DNA from: Bacteroidota bacterium
GTDB lineage: Bacteria > Bacteroidota > Ignavibacteria > Kapaibacteriales > HRBIN21
DNA: 58,841 nt
Assembly: GCA_030550275.1 (NCBI GenBank)
Contig: JAUQPR010000014.1
Coordinates: 1 to 58,841 of the forward strand
Direction of reading: 5' to 3'
The translations under genes were made by a program, and so were the position numbers. Positions 17,854-27,900 of the stretch are shown here, one piece after another. Each line of letters starts with the position of its first letter. The stretch's first letter is position 1. The notes beneath the pieces were generated by a model, which ran no database searches, was not told the DNA's origin, and worked only from the letters and a program-made list of their open reading frames with translations.

Positions 17854-18548
17854 TCCTGCAAGGCTTTCGAGCGGGCAATCGGGATGATGCGGTCGATTCC
17901 GTCCTCAGGGCACTTCTGGTGGATCTTCCACGACGCCGATAGCGTGGTCACCGGAACCGCCAGGAGCCGCTCCTTGGCGATGAGGATGCCGCACTTGCGG
18001 CAGATGCCGTAGGTCTTGTTGTCAATGCGCTTGAGCGCCTCATCGAGCTTCTGTAGGTACGCCGTCAAGCGCTGAATTTGGGCATAGGTACGTTCGCGCT
18101 CCAGGGCTTCCGTGCCCTGCTCGGCGGGATGGAGCGAGAACATCCCGCCCTCCTCCATGTAGTTGAAGGCGTTGAGGTCCTCCAGCCGCTCCCGCAGCAA
18201 GCGCAGCTCCTCCAGCGTCTTGCGCTTTTCGGCTAAGACCACCTGACGGAACATCTCCAGCTCCTCATCCGAGTACCGCACCGGCGGCGGCTGGGTAGTG
18301 GGCTGTGCCGATGGCGCAGCCGCGGCAGCAGCGCTCGGGGCTGGACTCTCCTTTGGAGCTTTGGAGGACTTGGCTGCCGAGCGCTGTGCGGTGCTGCTCT
18401 TTGGCGTCGGCTCTTCGGCAACGGGCTTCTGCGCCGATGCTGCCTTCCCCTTGCCGCGCCGGGCTACAGTCTTCGGCTTCTTCTGCGGCTCTGCAGCGGA
18501 TTCGGTTGCCTTCTTGCTCTTACTGGCTCTCTGCTTGCGCTGTGGCAT
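17850..18548 (-). CDS. DksA/TraR-family protein with long Lys/Ala-rich N-terminal tail
   Basis: The 232-residue protein has a basic, low-complexity N-terminal ~95 residues rich in Lys, Ala, Ser and Pro, with Ala and Pro runs. A coiled-coil-forming region follows (about 100-180), then a short zinc-finger-like end. CRKC at 183-186 supplies one Cys pair, while the second pair is reduced to a single Cys at 213, so the finger is partial, as often seen in Bacteroidota members. The family binds the secondary channel of RNA polymerase in proteobacteria; a similar role is inferred. The ATG at 18548 is preferred over GTG at 18560 because GGAG lies six bases upstream. It overlaps the ileS 3' end by 29 bases; an exact TAnnTTTG copy lies inside ileS at 18661-18654. 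Confidence 0.85.
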   Translation of the reverse strand: MPQRKQRASKSKKATESAAEPQKKPKTVARRGKGKAASAQKPVAEEPTPKSSTAQRSAAKSSKAPKESPAPSAAAAAAPSAQPTTQPPPVRYSDEELEMFRQVVLAEKRKTLEELRLLRERLEDLNAFNYMEEGGMFSLHPAEQGTEALERERTYAQIQRLTAYLQKLDEALKRIDNKTYGICRKCGILIAKERLLAVPVTTLSASWKIHQKCPEDGIDRIIPIARSKALQE

Positions 18549-21500
18549 TGGCGTCTCCACTCAGGGGAACGGATGACTGCGTCTGGCAGCGTTCGAGGCA
18601 CACTCGCAGGTGGTAGCCATCGAGCTCCAGCTCGACCCCACCGTCGCAAGGCGCAAATATAAGGCTTTCCGCCAAGGTCTCCCGTTGGACGTAGTCAGCC
18701 AAGGCTTGGAGGGCGGCGATCACGGGCTCCGGTGCCTCCGCCACGCGGATGTGGATGCGGTCGGTGACGGCGAACCCGGACTGCTTGCGCAGATTTTGGA
18801 TGCGATTGACAAACTCGCGTGCCAGCCCCTCTCGGCGCAGCTCCTCGTCCAACGTTGTATCCAGTGCCACCGTGAGCTCCCCATCGCTGGCAACCAGCCA
18901 CCCTTCGATCTCGCGGCTGTGGAGCTGGAGCTCCTCCGGACCCAGCTCAACCTGCTGCTCTCCGAGCTGCAGCACCAGGCGCCGGCTCCGCCGGAACTCG
19001 GCGATCTGCCGCTGGGTCAGCGCAGCCACCGCTTCAGCAAGCCGTGGGGTAAGCGCACCGAACCGCTTGCCCACCACGCGGTAGTTCAGCTTGGCTTGCC
19101 AGTAGACCACGTCGGTATCCTCCGGGAGGAACTCCAGCGCCTTGACGTTGACCTCCTGGAGGATGAGTTCGGCAACGGCGCGGATGCGTTGCTGCTGCTG
19201 CGGCGGAAGAGCCGGCAACAGGATGCGTCGCAAGGGCTGCCGGGTCCGAATACGCGCCCGCTCGCGAAGCTGGCGTACCAGGGCAACGATGCGGCGTGCC
19301 AACTCCATGCGGGCTTCCAGTTCGGGTTCGCGCAGTTCGGGCTGCGGCTGGGGCATATCCAGCAGGTGCACCGAATCCGGCTCCCCTTCGCGCCGCAGCC
19401 GCTGGTAGAGCACCTCGGCGATGAAGGGCGCCGCAGGGGCAATCATTGCGATGATGCCGCGCAGCACAGTGTAGAGCGTCTGATAGGCGGCGAGCTTGTC
19501 GCGGTCGTGTTCCCCTTTCCAGAACCGGCGCCGGTTGCGCCGCACGTACCAATTGGATACCTCCTCCAGCAGGAAGCTCTGCACCGCACGCAGCGCTCGC
19601 GTCAGGTCGTACTCCTCCATGTGCTGCCGGTATTCGGCGAGCACGGCGTGGTAGCGCGACAGCAGCCAGCGATCGATTTCGGGGCGCTCGGCAATGGGGA
19701 GCTCCGCCTCCTGGCCGCTGAAGCCATCAATGCGGGCGTAGAGGGCGAAGAAGTTGTACACGTTCGTCAGCGTGCGCAGGAAATCCGCCACCGCCGTTCG
19801 CCCGATCTCCTCCTCGTTGAAGAGCGTTGGCTTCCACGGCGGATTGCTCACCAGCAGGTACCAGCGCACGGCATCGGCTCCGTAGCGCTCGATGACGGCA
19901 AAGGGATCCACCACATTGCCGCGCGATTTGGACATCTTCACGCCGTGCTTGTCCAGGATCAGCTCGTTGACCACGACGGCGCGGAACGCCGGCTGGTCGA
20001 AGAGCACCGTTGCCAAATTGTGCAGCGTGTAGAACCACCCGCGCGTCTGGTCCACCCCTTCGGCGATGAAGTCCGCCGGGAACTGCTCGGCAAAGAGCTC
20101 CTGGTTCTCGAATGGGTAGTGGAACTGCGCAAAGGGCATGGCGCCGGAATCAAACCACACGTCCACCACCTCCGGAGTGCGCCGGAAGACCTTGCCGTTG
20201 CGCACGAAGACCACCCGGTCCACAAACGGGCGGTGCAGGTCCAGCTCCACCCCGTACTCTCGGACTGGGACGCGGCGCCCATCGGGGAATTCGTACAAGC
20301 CCTCCATCAGCTCGGCAATCGAGCCGATGGCGAACATCTCGGTGCCGTCTTCGCTAATCCAGATGGGCAGCGGTGTGCCCCAGTACCGGTCGCGCGAGAG
20401 CGCCCACTCCTTGACCTCTTCGAGCCAGTTTCCGAAGCGCCCGCTTCCGATCTCGGGTGGCTGCCAGCGGATCTGCGCGTTGAGCTCAATCATGCGCTCC
20501 TTGTAAGCAGGCGAGCGCAGGAACCAGGACTGGCGCGCGTAGTACATGACCGGATTCCCCGTGCGCCAGCAGTGGGGATAGGTATGCAGGTAATCGAACG
20601 TGGCACGGTAGAGCTTGCCCATGCGCTCCAGGGCTGCCACGATGTCCCGGTCCGCGCCTTCCTCCACCCGGTCGTGGTAGCGGAAGGTCTTGATGGCGCG
20701 CCCGGCGAACTCCCCAAGCTCAGCGGTAAAGTGCCCATCGGGCGTGACCGGCTGCAGCAGGGGAAGCCCATAGCGCTGCCCCAGCTCAAAATCCTCTACA
20801 CCGAAGGCGGGGGCGATGTGCACAATCCCAGTTCCTTCGTCGAGCGTGACGAACTCCGCCGGCAGCACCGTCAGCGCATTCGGGTACTGCTGCCGGTCGA
20901 TGGGGATGTAGTCGAAGATCTGCTCGTAGACCGTCCCCACGAGCTCGCGTCCGGGGAAGCTCTCCAGCACCTCGACCTCACCCTCCAGCACGGAGAGCCG
21001 CTCTTGTGCCAGCACCAGCTCCTCCCCCTGCTCGCCTCGGCGGTTCCGCACGCGGACGTACACCAGGTCAGGTCCCACCGCCAAGGCAACGTTGCCGAAC
21101 AGGGTCCAGGGCGTGGTCGTCCACACCAGGAACGCTGCCCGCTCCAGCCCAGGGCGTGAGGGCTGGAGGATACGGACCCGCAGGAAGACACTCGGATCGC
21201 GCACCTCGCGGTAGCCCAGCGCCAGCTCGTGCGAGGAGAGCGGTGTCTCGATCGTCGGCGATTGCGGCACCACCTTGAAGCCGCGGTAGATGAGCCCACG
21301 TTCGAAGAGCTGCTTGAGCGCCCACCACAGCGACTCGATGTACTCGTTGGAGCAGGTGATGTAGGCGTGGTCCATGTCAATCCAGTAGCCCATGCGGCGC
21401 GTTAGGCTGCGCCAGCCGCCCTCCATCTCGATGTGCTGCCAGACCAGCTCGCGGCAGGCGCGGTTGAAGCGCTCCACCCCCAGAGTGGTCTCGATATCGC

Positions 21501-21819
21501 GCTTGTTGACAATGCCGAGCTGCTGCTCAACGGCAAGCTCGATTGGCAACCCGTGGCAATCCCACCCGGCTTGGCGCCGCACGTAGTAGCCGCACATGGT
21601 CTTGTAGCGGCAGACCGTGTCCTTGATCGTGCGCGCCATGACGTGGTGGATCCCCGGTCGCCCGTTGACCGTCGGGGGTCCTTCGTAGAAGCGGAAGCGC
21701 GGCGCGTGTTGGCGCTGCTCCAGCGAGCGCTCAAAGATGCGCTGCTCCTCCCAGAAGCGTAGCACCTCCTGCTCCAGCTTTGGGTAGTCCGGCAACTCTG
21801 GCAATGTCTCCAACCGCAT
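18520..21819 (-). CDS. ileS: Isoleucyl-tRNA synthetase
   Basis: The 1099-residue class I synthetase charges tRNA-Ile. It shows YEGPPTVNGRPGIHHVMA at residues 46-62 (an atypical HIGH motif common in Bacteroidota IleRS), the KMSKSRGNVVDPF motif, and the WDCHGLPIE segment. The length and the C-terminal region suggest the eukaryote-like type that is often mupirocin tolerant; that is inference. The open frame allows ATG at 21846, but the -7 element TAAAATTG at 21855-21848 ends one base before it, so the ATG at 21819 is chosen. It heads the ileS, DksA-like, lspA operon and diverges from a thioesterase gene. Confidence 0.96.
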   Translation of the reverse strand: MRLETLPELPDYPKLEQEVLRFWEEQRIFERSLEQRQHAPRFRFYEGPPTVNGRPGIHHVMARTIKDTVCRYKTMCGYYVRRQAGWDCHGLPIELAVEQQLGIVNKRDIETTLGVERFNRACRELVWQHIEMEGGWRSLTRRMGYWIDMDHAYITCSNEYIESLWWALKQLFERGLIYRGFKVVPQSPTIETPLSSHELALGYREVRDPSVFLRVRILQPSRPGLERAAFLVWTTTPWTLFGNVALAVGPDLVYVRVRNRRGEQGEELVLAQERLSVLEGEVEVLESFPGRELVGTVYEQIFDYIPIDRQQYPNALTVLPAEFVTLDEGTGIVHIAPAFGVEDFELGQRYGLPLLQPVTPDGHFTAELGEFAGRAIKTFRYHDRVEEGADRDIVAALERMGKLYRATFDYLHTYPHCWRTGNPVMYYARQSWFLRSPAYKERMIELNAQIRWQPPEIGSGRFGNWLEEVKEWALSRDRYWGTPLPIWISEDGTEMFAIGSIAELMEGLYEFPDGRRVPVREYGVELDLHRPFVDRVVFVRNGKVFRRTPEVVDVWFDSGAMPFAQFHYPFENQELFAEQFPADFIAEGVDQTRGWFYTLHNLATVLFDQPAFRAVVVNELILDKHGVKMSKSRGNVVDPFAVIERYGADAVRWYLLVSNPPWKPTLFNEEEIGRTAVADFLRTLTNVYNFFALYARIDGFSGQEAELPIAERPEIDRWLLSRYHAVLAEYRQHMEEYDLTRALRAVQSFLLEEVSNWYVRRNRRRFWKGEHDRDKLAAYQTLYTVLRGIIAMIAPAAPFIAEVLYQRLRREGEPDSVHLLDMPQPQPELREPELEARMELARRIVALVRQLRERARIRTRQPLRRILLPALPPQQQQRIRAVAELILQEVNVKALEFLPEDTDVVYWQAKLNYRVVGKRFGALTPRLAEAVAALTQRQIAEFRRSRRLVLQLGEQQVELGPEELQLHSREIEGWLVASDGELTVALDTTLDEELRREGLAREFVNRIQNLRKQSGFAVTDRIHIRVAEAPEPVIAALQALADYVQRETLAESLIFAPCDGGVELELDGYHLRVCLERCQTQSSVPLSGDANATAQAESQ

Positions 21820-21847
21820 GGGCTTGTTCGCTGCCGTGTGAAGCATG

Positions 21848-21855
21848 CAATTTTA
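21848..21855 (-). promoter_or_regulatory. -7 promoter element of the ileS operon
   Basis: On the minus strand TAAAATTG differs from TAnnTTTG by one base and ends 28 nt before the ATG at 21819. Confidence 0.45.
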
Positions 21856-21933
21856 GGGCTTTTGCAGCAGCCACAGTGCCGCATGAGGGCACCTCCTGCT
21901 CCGTCCAGAGACAAACCCGCCAACGGAACGCCG

Positions 21934-21941
21934 TAATTTCG
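21934..21941 (+). promoter_or_regulatory. -7 promoter element of the thioesterase gene
   Basis: TAATTTCG differs from TAnnTTTG by one base and ends 28 nt before the ATG at 21970. The 150-base divergent region holds this and the ileS element about 80 bp apart. Confidence 0.45.
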
Positions 21942-21969
21942 CAGCCGGCAACAGCATTCCAACCGTTGC

Positions 21970-22416
21970 ATGGTGGCACCAAACCCGAACTTCCGCCAAG
22001 CTATCGCCGATGCCCTGCGCGGGCAGCATCTGATGCGCCACCTGGAGTGCGAGCTCGTACACATCGAGCCTGGCTATGTGATCGCCGAACTGCCGCTGCG
22101 GCAGTACCACGAGCAGCAGCTCGGTATCGTCCACGGTGGTGTCATCGCCACCATTGCCGATGTCGCCGCCGGATTCGCCAGCTTCACGCTCACCCCAGAG
22201 GGATTCCAGCCCGTCACCGCCGAGCTGCACATCCTCTTCCTGCAGCCGGGGCGCGGGGAGCGGCTGCGCGCCTACGGTCGGGTCCTCCACGCCGGAGGTC
22301 GCTTGCACTTTGCCGAAGCCGACGTCTTCTGCCTTGCCCAGGGCGCAGAAACCCACATCGCCCGCGCCAGTTCGACCCTGGCGCTCATCCGGCTCAACGC
22401 AACAGCAGCAGACTGA
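21970..22416 (+). CDS. PaaI-family hotdog-fold thioesterase
   Basis: The 148-residue protein has the hotdog signature: IVHGGVIATIADVAAGFAS (residues ~52-70), with the HGG turn and an acidic residue in the following helix, and then beta strands PVTAELHILFLQPGRGE. Such enzymes hydrolyse acyl- or aryl-CoA thioesters; the substrate cannot be told. It lies 45 bases before clpB on the same strand and may be transcribed with it. Length is normal. Confidence 0.88.
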   Translation: MVAPNPNFRQAIADALRGQHLMRHLECELVHIEPGYVIAELPLRQYHEQQLGIVHGGVIATIADVAAGFASFTLTPEGFQPVTAELHILFLQPGRGERLRAYGRVLHAGGRLHFAEADVFCLAQGAETHIARASSTLALIRLNATAAD

Positions 22417-22461
22417 TTCGTCTTTCGCACCAAAGCAGTGTCAATCCATCGCGGTGCATCA

Positions 22462-23796
22462 ATGCCCATCAACTGGCAACGCCTCACGCTCAAATCGCAG
22501 GAAGCAATCCAGCGGGCGCAGGAGATCGCGCTCGAGCGGCAGCACCAGACCATCGAGCCGCTCCACCTGCTGGCAGCCCTGCTGGAGGACACCTCCGGCG
22601 TCGTTCCCTCGGTGCTGCAACAACTGGAGGTCAACCGCACCCTGCTCCAGCGGAAGCTGGAGGAGGAGCTGCAACGGCTCCCTCAGGTCAGCGGCGCACT
22701 GCAGCAGTACCTTTCGCGCGAGCTTGCCTCGCTGCTGGAGAGCGCTTGGCAGGAAGCCACCGCGCTCAAAGATGAGTACATCAGCACCGAACACCTCCTC
22801 ATCGCACTTGCCGAGGATCGCTCCCCCGCCGGCGCTCTCCTGCGCGCCCAAGGGGTAACCAAGGAGGCTATCCTGCGCGTGCTCACCTCTATCCGCGGTC
22901 ACCATCGCGTGACGGACCAAACGCCGGAGGAGAAGTACCAAGCCCTCCAGCGCTATGGGCGCAATCTCAACGAAGAAGCGCGCAAGGGCAAGCTCGACCC
23001 TGTCATCGGGCGCGAGGAGGAGATCCGGCGCGTCATGCAGATCCTCACCCGCCGCACCAAGAACAACCCTGTGCTCATCGGCGAACCCGGCGTTGGGAAG
23101 ACCGCTATCGTCGAAGGGCTTGCCCAGCGCATCGTTGCCGGTGATGTTCCCGAGCCGCTCAAGAGCAAAACCATCATCGCGCTGGACCTGGCAGCCCTGG
23201 TAGCGGGGACAACCTTCCGCGGGCAGTTCGAGGAGCGGCTCAAAGCCGTCGTCAAAGAGGTTGCCGAATCCAACGGCGAAATCATCCTCTTCATCGACGA
23301 GCTCCATACGCTCATCGGTGCCGGCTCCGCCCAAGGGAGCATGGATGCAGCCAATATCCTCAAGCCCGCGCTCGCCCGCGGGGAGCTCCGCTGCATCGGC
23401 GCCACAACGCTCGACGAGTACCAGAAGTACATCGAGAAGGACCCCGCCCTGGAGCGCCGCTTCCAGAAGGTCTACGTGGATGAGCCCAGCGTGGAGGAGA
23501 CCATCTCGATCCTGCGCGGGCTCAAGGAGCGCTACGAACTCCACCACGGCGTGCGCATCACCGACGCCGCTATCGTGGCAGCAGCGCAGCTCTCGGCGCG
23601 CTACATCACGGACCGCTTCCTGCCGGACAAAGCCATTGACCTCATCGACGAGGCTGCCAGCAAGCTGCGCATGGAGATCGATTCCATGCCCGAGGAGCTG
23701 GACCTGCTGGAGCGCCGCATCCGGCAGTTGGAGATCGAGCGGCAAGCCCTGCTGCGCGAACTGGGGCAATCCTCCGATGGCGCTCCCCAACGCTGA
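22462..23796 (+). CDS. clpB: Truncated ClpB: N-domain and first AAA+ domain only
   Basis: This 444-residue protein matches the first half of the ClpB disaggregase. Residues ~1-145 are the double Clp N-repeat, and NBD1 follows with GEPGVGKT at 207-214, ILFIDELH at 275-282 and [17 protein letters not shown]. It ends in the first helix of the middle domain ([18 protein letters not shown]), followed by nine unrelated residues and a stop. Normal ClpB is about 860 residues, with most of the middle domain and NBD2 missing here. The murQ start codon lies inside the last 20 bases. Either a rearrangement joined murQ to clpB, or the contig is chimeric, or a short form is used. GTG at 22438 is a less likely start because ClpB normally begins just before the KSQEAI segment. 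Confidence 0.85.
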   Translation: MPINWQRLTLKSQEAIQRAQEIALERQHQTIEPLHLLAALLEDTSGVVPSVLQQLEVNRTLLQRKLEEELQRLPQVSGALQQYLSRELASLLESAWQEATALKDEYISTEHLLIALAEDRSPAGALLRAQGVTKEAILRVLTSIRGHHRVTDQTPEEKYQALQRYGRNLNEEARKGKLDPVIGREEEIRRVMQILTRRTKNNPVLIGEPGVGKTAIVEGLAQRIVAGDVPEPLKSKTIIALDLAALVAGTTFRGQFEERLKAVVKEVAESNGEIILFIDELHTLIGAGSAQGSMDAANILKPALARGELRCIGATTLDEYQKYIEKDPALERRFQKVYVDEPSVEETISILRGLKERYELHHGVRITDAAIVAAAQLSARYITDRFLPDKAIDLIDEAASKLRMEIDSMPEELDLLERRIRQLEIERQALLRELGQSSDGAPQR

Positions 23797-24727
23797 ACCC
23801 GAACTCTTCCGCGAACTCTCCGCTCTGCTGACCGAGCAGAACAACCCCGCCACGTGGGATATTGACCTTGCTGATACGGAGCAGATTCTGCGCCTCATCA
23901 ACGCCGAGGACAGCAAGGTCGCCGCTGCCGTCGGACGGGAACTCCCCTTCATTGCCCAAGCCGTCGAGGCAATCGTGGATGCCTTCCGCCGTGGCGGGCG
24001 CCTCTTCTACGTCGGTGCTGGCACGAGCGGGCGCTTAGGCATCCTGGACGCCGCCGAGTGTCCGCCGACCTTCGGCACCCCGCCGGAGCTGGTCCAGGCA
24101 ATCATCGCCGGAGGCGAAGCCGCCGTCTTCCGTGCCCAGGAGGGCGCCGAAGACCGACGCGAGGACGGAGCCGCAGAGATTGCCCGCCGCGGGGTCGGCG
24201 CCGCCGATGTCGTCTGCGGTATCGCCGCCTCTGCCCGCACCCCGTTCGTCGTTGGTGCCTTGCAGGAAGCCGCTGCGCGCTCCGCTACAACCATCCTCGT
24301 CACCACCAACCCGCGTGCGCACGTGCAGACGATGGAGGTTGCCCGCTACGCCCGTATCCTCATCTGCCCGGAGGTGGGTCCGGAGGTCATCGCCGGATCC
24401 ACCCGCATGAAATCCGGCACAGCACAGAAGATGGTGCTCAACATGCTCACCACCGCTGCCATGATTCGGCTGGGCAAGACCTACCACAACATCATGGTGG
24501 ACCTGCAGCCCACCAATGCCAAGCTGCGCGAACGCGCCAAGCGCATCCTAATGATGCTCACCGGCACCGACTACGCCACCGCCGAACGCACCCTGCAGCA
24601 CGCCAACTGGAACACGAAGCTGGCACTGCTCATGCTGCTCTCTGGACTTCCCGCCGACGCCGCCCGCCAGCTCCTGGAGCGCGCCGGAGGAGTCGTCCGC
24701 AAAGCCCTTCACCTCCTGCACTCCTGA
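23777..24727 (+). CDS. murQ: N-acetylmuramic acid 6-phosphate etherase
   Basis: The 316-residue SIS-domain enzyme splits the lactyl ether of MurNAc-6-phosphate to give GlcNAc-6-phosphate in cell-wall recycling. Signatures are [23 protein letters not shown] cut at residues ~70-92, [16 protein letters not shown] with the catalytic Glu, and [19 protein letters not shown]. Length and both ends look complete. The ATG at 23777 lies 20 bases inside the clpB frame, so its translation may be coupled to that gene. MurNAc kinase or transport genes are not adjacent. Confidence 0.95.
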   Translation: MALPNAEPELFRELSALLTEQNNPATWDIDLADTEQILRLINAEDSKVAAAVGRELPFIAQAVEAIVDAFRRGGRLFYVGAGTSGRLGILDAAECPPTFGTPPELVQAIIAGGEAAVFRAQEGAEDRREDGAAEIARRGVGAADVVCGIAASARTPFVVGALQEAAARSATTILVTTNPRAHVQTMEVARYARILICPEVGPEVIAGSTRMKSGTAQKMVLNMLTTAAMIRLGKTYHNIMVDLQPTNAKLRERAKRILMMLTGTDYATAERTLQHANWNTKLALLMLLSGLPADAARQLLERAGGVVRKALHLLHS

Positions 24728-24875
24728 GCCAGCACCACACAGAAGGACGCCCGGGAGCATGCACACCGTCCTCTCAGCCGATACAACGTAGCGGCACTGC
24801 GCGACCGCAGCCCTGGGGTGTGCGCCGCCCGACCGCAGCGGGAACGAAGGCGCCCTACAGCCACCGACGGCTCTG

Positions 24876-24883
24876 TAAATTGC
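24876..24883 (+). promoter_or_regulatory. Weak candidate -7 element for the M4 protease gene
   Basis: TAAATTGC ends 30 nt before the ATG at 24914 in the 186-base gap after murQ. It departs from TAnnTTTG in the last two bases; position is the main support. I see nothing else in that gap. Confidence 0.3.
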
Positions 24884-24913
24884 GCTCGGGTCGAACCAGC
24901 CCAGGAGCTCGCT

Positions 24914-27900
24914 ATGCTGCTTCCGCTTCTGCTCGCCTGCGCCCTTTCTGCAATGGCAGCCCCCTCTTGGAAGCCGGGCATTCCCAAGGTACTTCTGCCG
25001 GAACCTCCGCAGCGGGTGTATTCGGTGGAGTCCTTCATCGCCTCTTCGCGCAGCACGCTGAGCACGGCGCCGGCAGTGCCCGTTGCTCCCTTTGCGAACC
25101 TTCCCTTGCCGCTTCGCTTCGAGGAGCTCAAGCTCCCGTTCGCGTTTGCCTCGGCGCCGGCATCTCTTCGCCCGCTGCGGGCATTTAGCCCGCAGGGAAC
25201 CCCGTCATGGCTGGAGCAGCCGCTCGGTGTTGCCCGGATGGTGCCAGTGGAATCGCCCACAGCATCGGGGAGTACGGTGATGCTCCCCGAGCTGGCATCG
25301 GTCCTGGCAATCTTGGAGCGGCACCGGGAGCTGCTCCGGCTTGTCTCCCCGGCACGGGAGCTTGAGCTGCTCTCGATGCAGCACGACGAGCTGGGCTTCT
25401 ATCACCTCCGCTTCCAGCAGACCTACGAGGGCGTGCCCATCTGGGGTGCGGACTTCTACGTGCACCTGCGCTCCGATGGAACGCTCGAGCTCCTCAACGG
25501 GCGATATCGCCCAACGCCCGTTGGTATCTCCACAAAACCGCACCTGAGCGCTGCCGAAGCGATCGCCCGCGCATGGCAGGAACTGGGGCACCCGCCGGAG
25601 CCCTTGCCCCCGATGCTCGATGCCGAACGTGCAAGCGCGCGGCTTGTGCTGTTCCCTCATCCTGTAACGGGCGCCATCGCCCTGTGCTACGAGGTCCAGC
25701 TCATCCCCTCGGTGGCGGAAGCGCACGCCTTCTTCATTGATGCCCTCACCGGCGCTCTGCGCTGGCACATGCGGCTGGAGCAGCACTGCGCGCTCGGATT
25801 GGCTACCACATCTCCGGCTGGAGCCCCGCCACATCACCAGGCTTCTGCACGTGCTTCTCACCTGCAGAGCCTCCACCGCACTCCGCAGGCATTGCAGCCG
25901 GGCAGCTTCGCTGATGCCCAAGCAGTAGACCTCAACGGCGTTCAGCGCAGGCTGCGCGTCTATCGCCACGATGACGGCGTCTACTACATGATTTGGGACC
26001 TGCCCTCCCTGGACGCCGGACGCTCACAGCTTCCCAACAAGGTCGTGGGCGGTGCCCTGACGCTCACCGCCAATAACACCGATGTGGACCCACGCAACCC
26101 CCGCGTCTACCATGTGACATCGCCGAACAACTCCTGGAGCGATGCCGCAGCGGTCTCGGCACACTACAACGCCAAGGTCTGCTACGACTACTACCGCACC
26201 ACGCACAATCGCAACTCGCTCGACGGGCAGGGCGGAACGGTTATCTCCATCGTGCACGCTACCCATCAAGGGCGCCCGATGGACAACGCCTACTGGAACC
26301 CGGGTCTGAAGGTGATGGTCTACGGCGATGGAGCAACGGATTTCAAACCCCTTGCCGGCGGCTTGGACGTCTCCGCGCACGAGATGACCCACGGCGTCAT
26401 TCAACACACGGCGGACCTGGCATACCAGTTCCAGTCCGGTGCGCTCAACGAATCCTTTGCCGACGTCTTCGCCGTGATGATTGACCGCGAGGACTTCCTA
26501 CTGGGCGAAGACGTCGTCCGAACTGGGCACATCGCCCTGCGCGATCTTGCCAATCCGAGCAATCCGCAGGTGCTCTCGCCCCAGCCCTCGCACATGTCGC
26601 AGTACCAGAACCTGCCCATCGAGCAGGACAACGGCGGAGTACACATCAACAGCGGTATCCCCAACCGTGCAGCCTACCTGCTGATCTCGGCAATTGGGCG
26701 CGAAAAGGCGGAGCGGATCTTCTACCGCGCTTTGGCAAACTACCTAACGCGCACCTCCGAGTTCATTGACTGCCGCCGCGCCGTCATCCGCGCTGCCCAG
26801 GAGCTCTACGGTCAGACCGAAGCCAATGCTGCCGCCCAAGCCTACGACGCCGTCGGCATCCTCGACGGCGGAGGCTCCGGCGGGGGCTCCGGCAACGAAG
26901 TTCCTCCGGTCTCCGGTGGCACGCAGTACATCGCGCTCATTGCGGGGACCCAAGGGGAGATCGGCATCATCAACCTTGCAACCGGGCAATCGGGCATCCT
27001 GAGCACCTCCGATCCCCGTACTCGCGTGCTGGTGGCGCAAGATGGCTATCCTCTCTCCCAGCTCAGCACCGCGCGCAACGGGAGCCGCATCTGGTTCATC
27101 AACCAGCAGGGGCGGATTGCGGTAGCGGACCTGGCACAAGGGCAGTTCTTCGAGCTTCCGCTCTACATCAGACAGCCAGGCGATCTGCGCAATATCTGCG
27201 TCTCGGCAGATGAGCGCATCGCCAGTGTGCTCTCAGCATATGCTGACCGCTCCCTCTACCTGACCGATGGGCAGCAGCTTGCCCGCATCGAGCTGCTGCC
27301 GGTGAGCATGGACGGTCCAAATGCCTCCACACTCCTCTACGCCGACGTGATGTCCTGGAGCCCGAACCCACGGCAGCCCCGCATTGCGTTCGATGGGTTC
27401 AACGTGCTGCCCTTTGCAGGCGACACACTCGCGTACTGGAACATCTACGAGATGCAGTTCGTGCAGCAGGGGAGCACCATCACTCCTGTCATCATCCCGC
27501 TGGCAAACCCCAGTTTCGGCTACAGCCTGGGCAACATCACGTACAGCAACACGGACCCCGACCTTGTTAGCTTCAACGCAGTCGAGCACCAAACCGGCGG
27601 CTTCTACCTGGTCGTTGCCCATTGGCAGACGGGGCAAATGGGGGTGTTGGGTCCAGGGCAACTGCAGTACCAGGGCATCCCGTTGACCGACCTGCAGCGT
27701 CCGACCTTCTCTCCGGACAGCCGCCGACTGTGCGTGGTATCGCTACAGCAGCAACTGCTCATCGTTCTGGACCTGCAGCAGGGGCAAGCGCAATTTGCCC
27801 CGGCACAGGTTCCGCTCTTCCACCCGCGCTGGTTCGTCGTGGGCGGCGTCGGAATTGCGAGCACAGCACCGGCATCTTCGGCATTCCAGGCAGCGCTCCT

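Noticed and set aside
18610-21159. 849-residue open frame antisense to ileS
   Set aside because: It mirrors the codon structure of ileS in a GC-rich genome, has no recognisable motif and no promoter. The same holds for 6875-9031, 7357-8331, 29770-31575 and 46087-47778.
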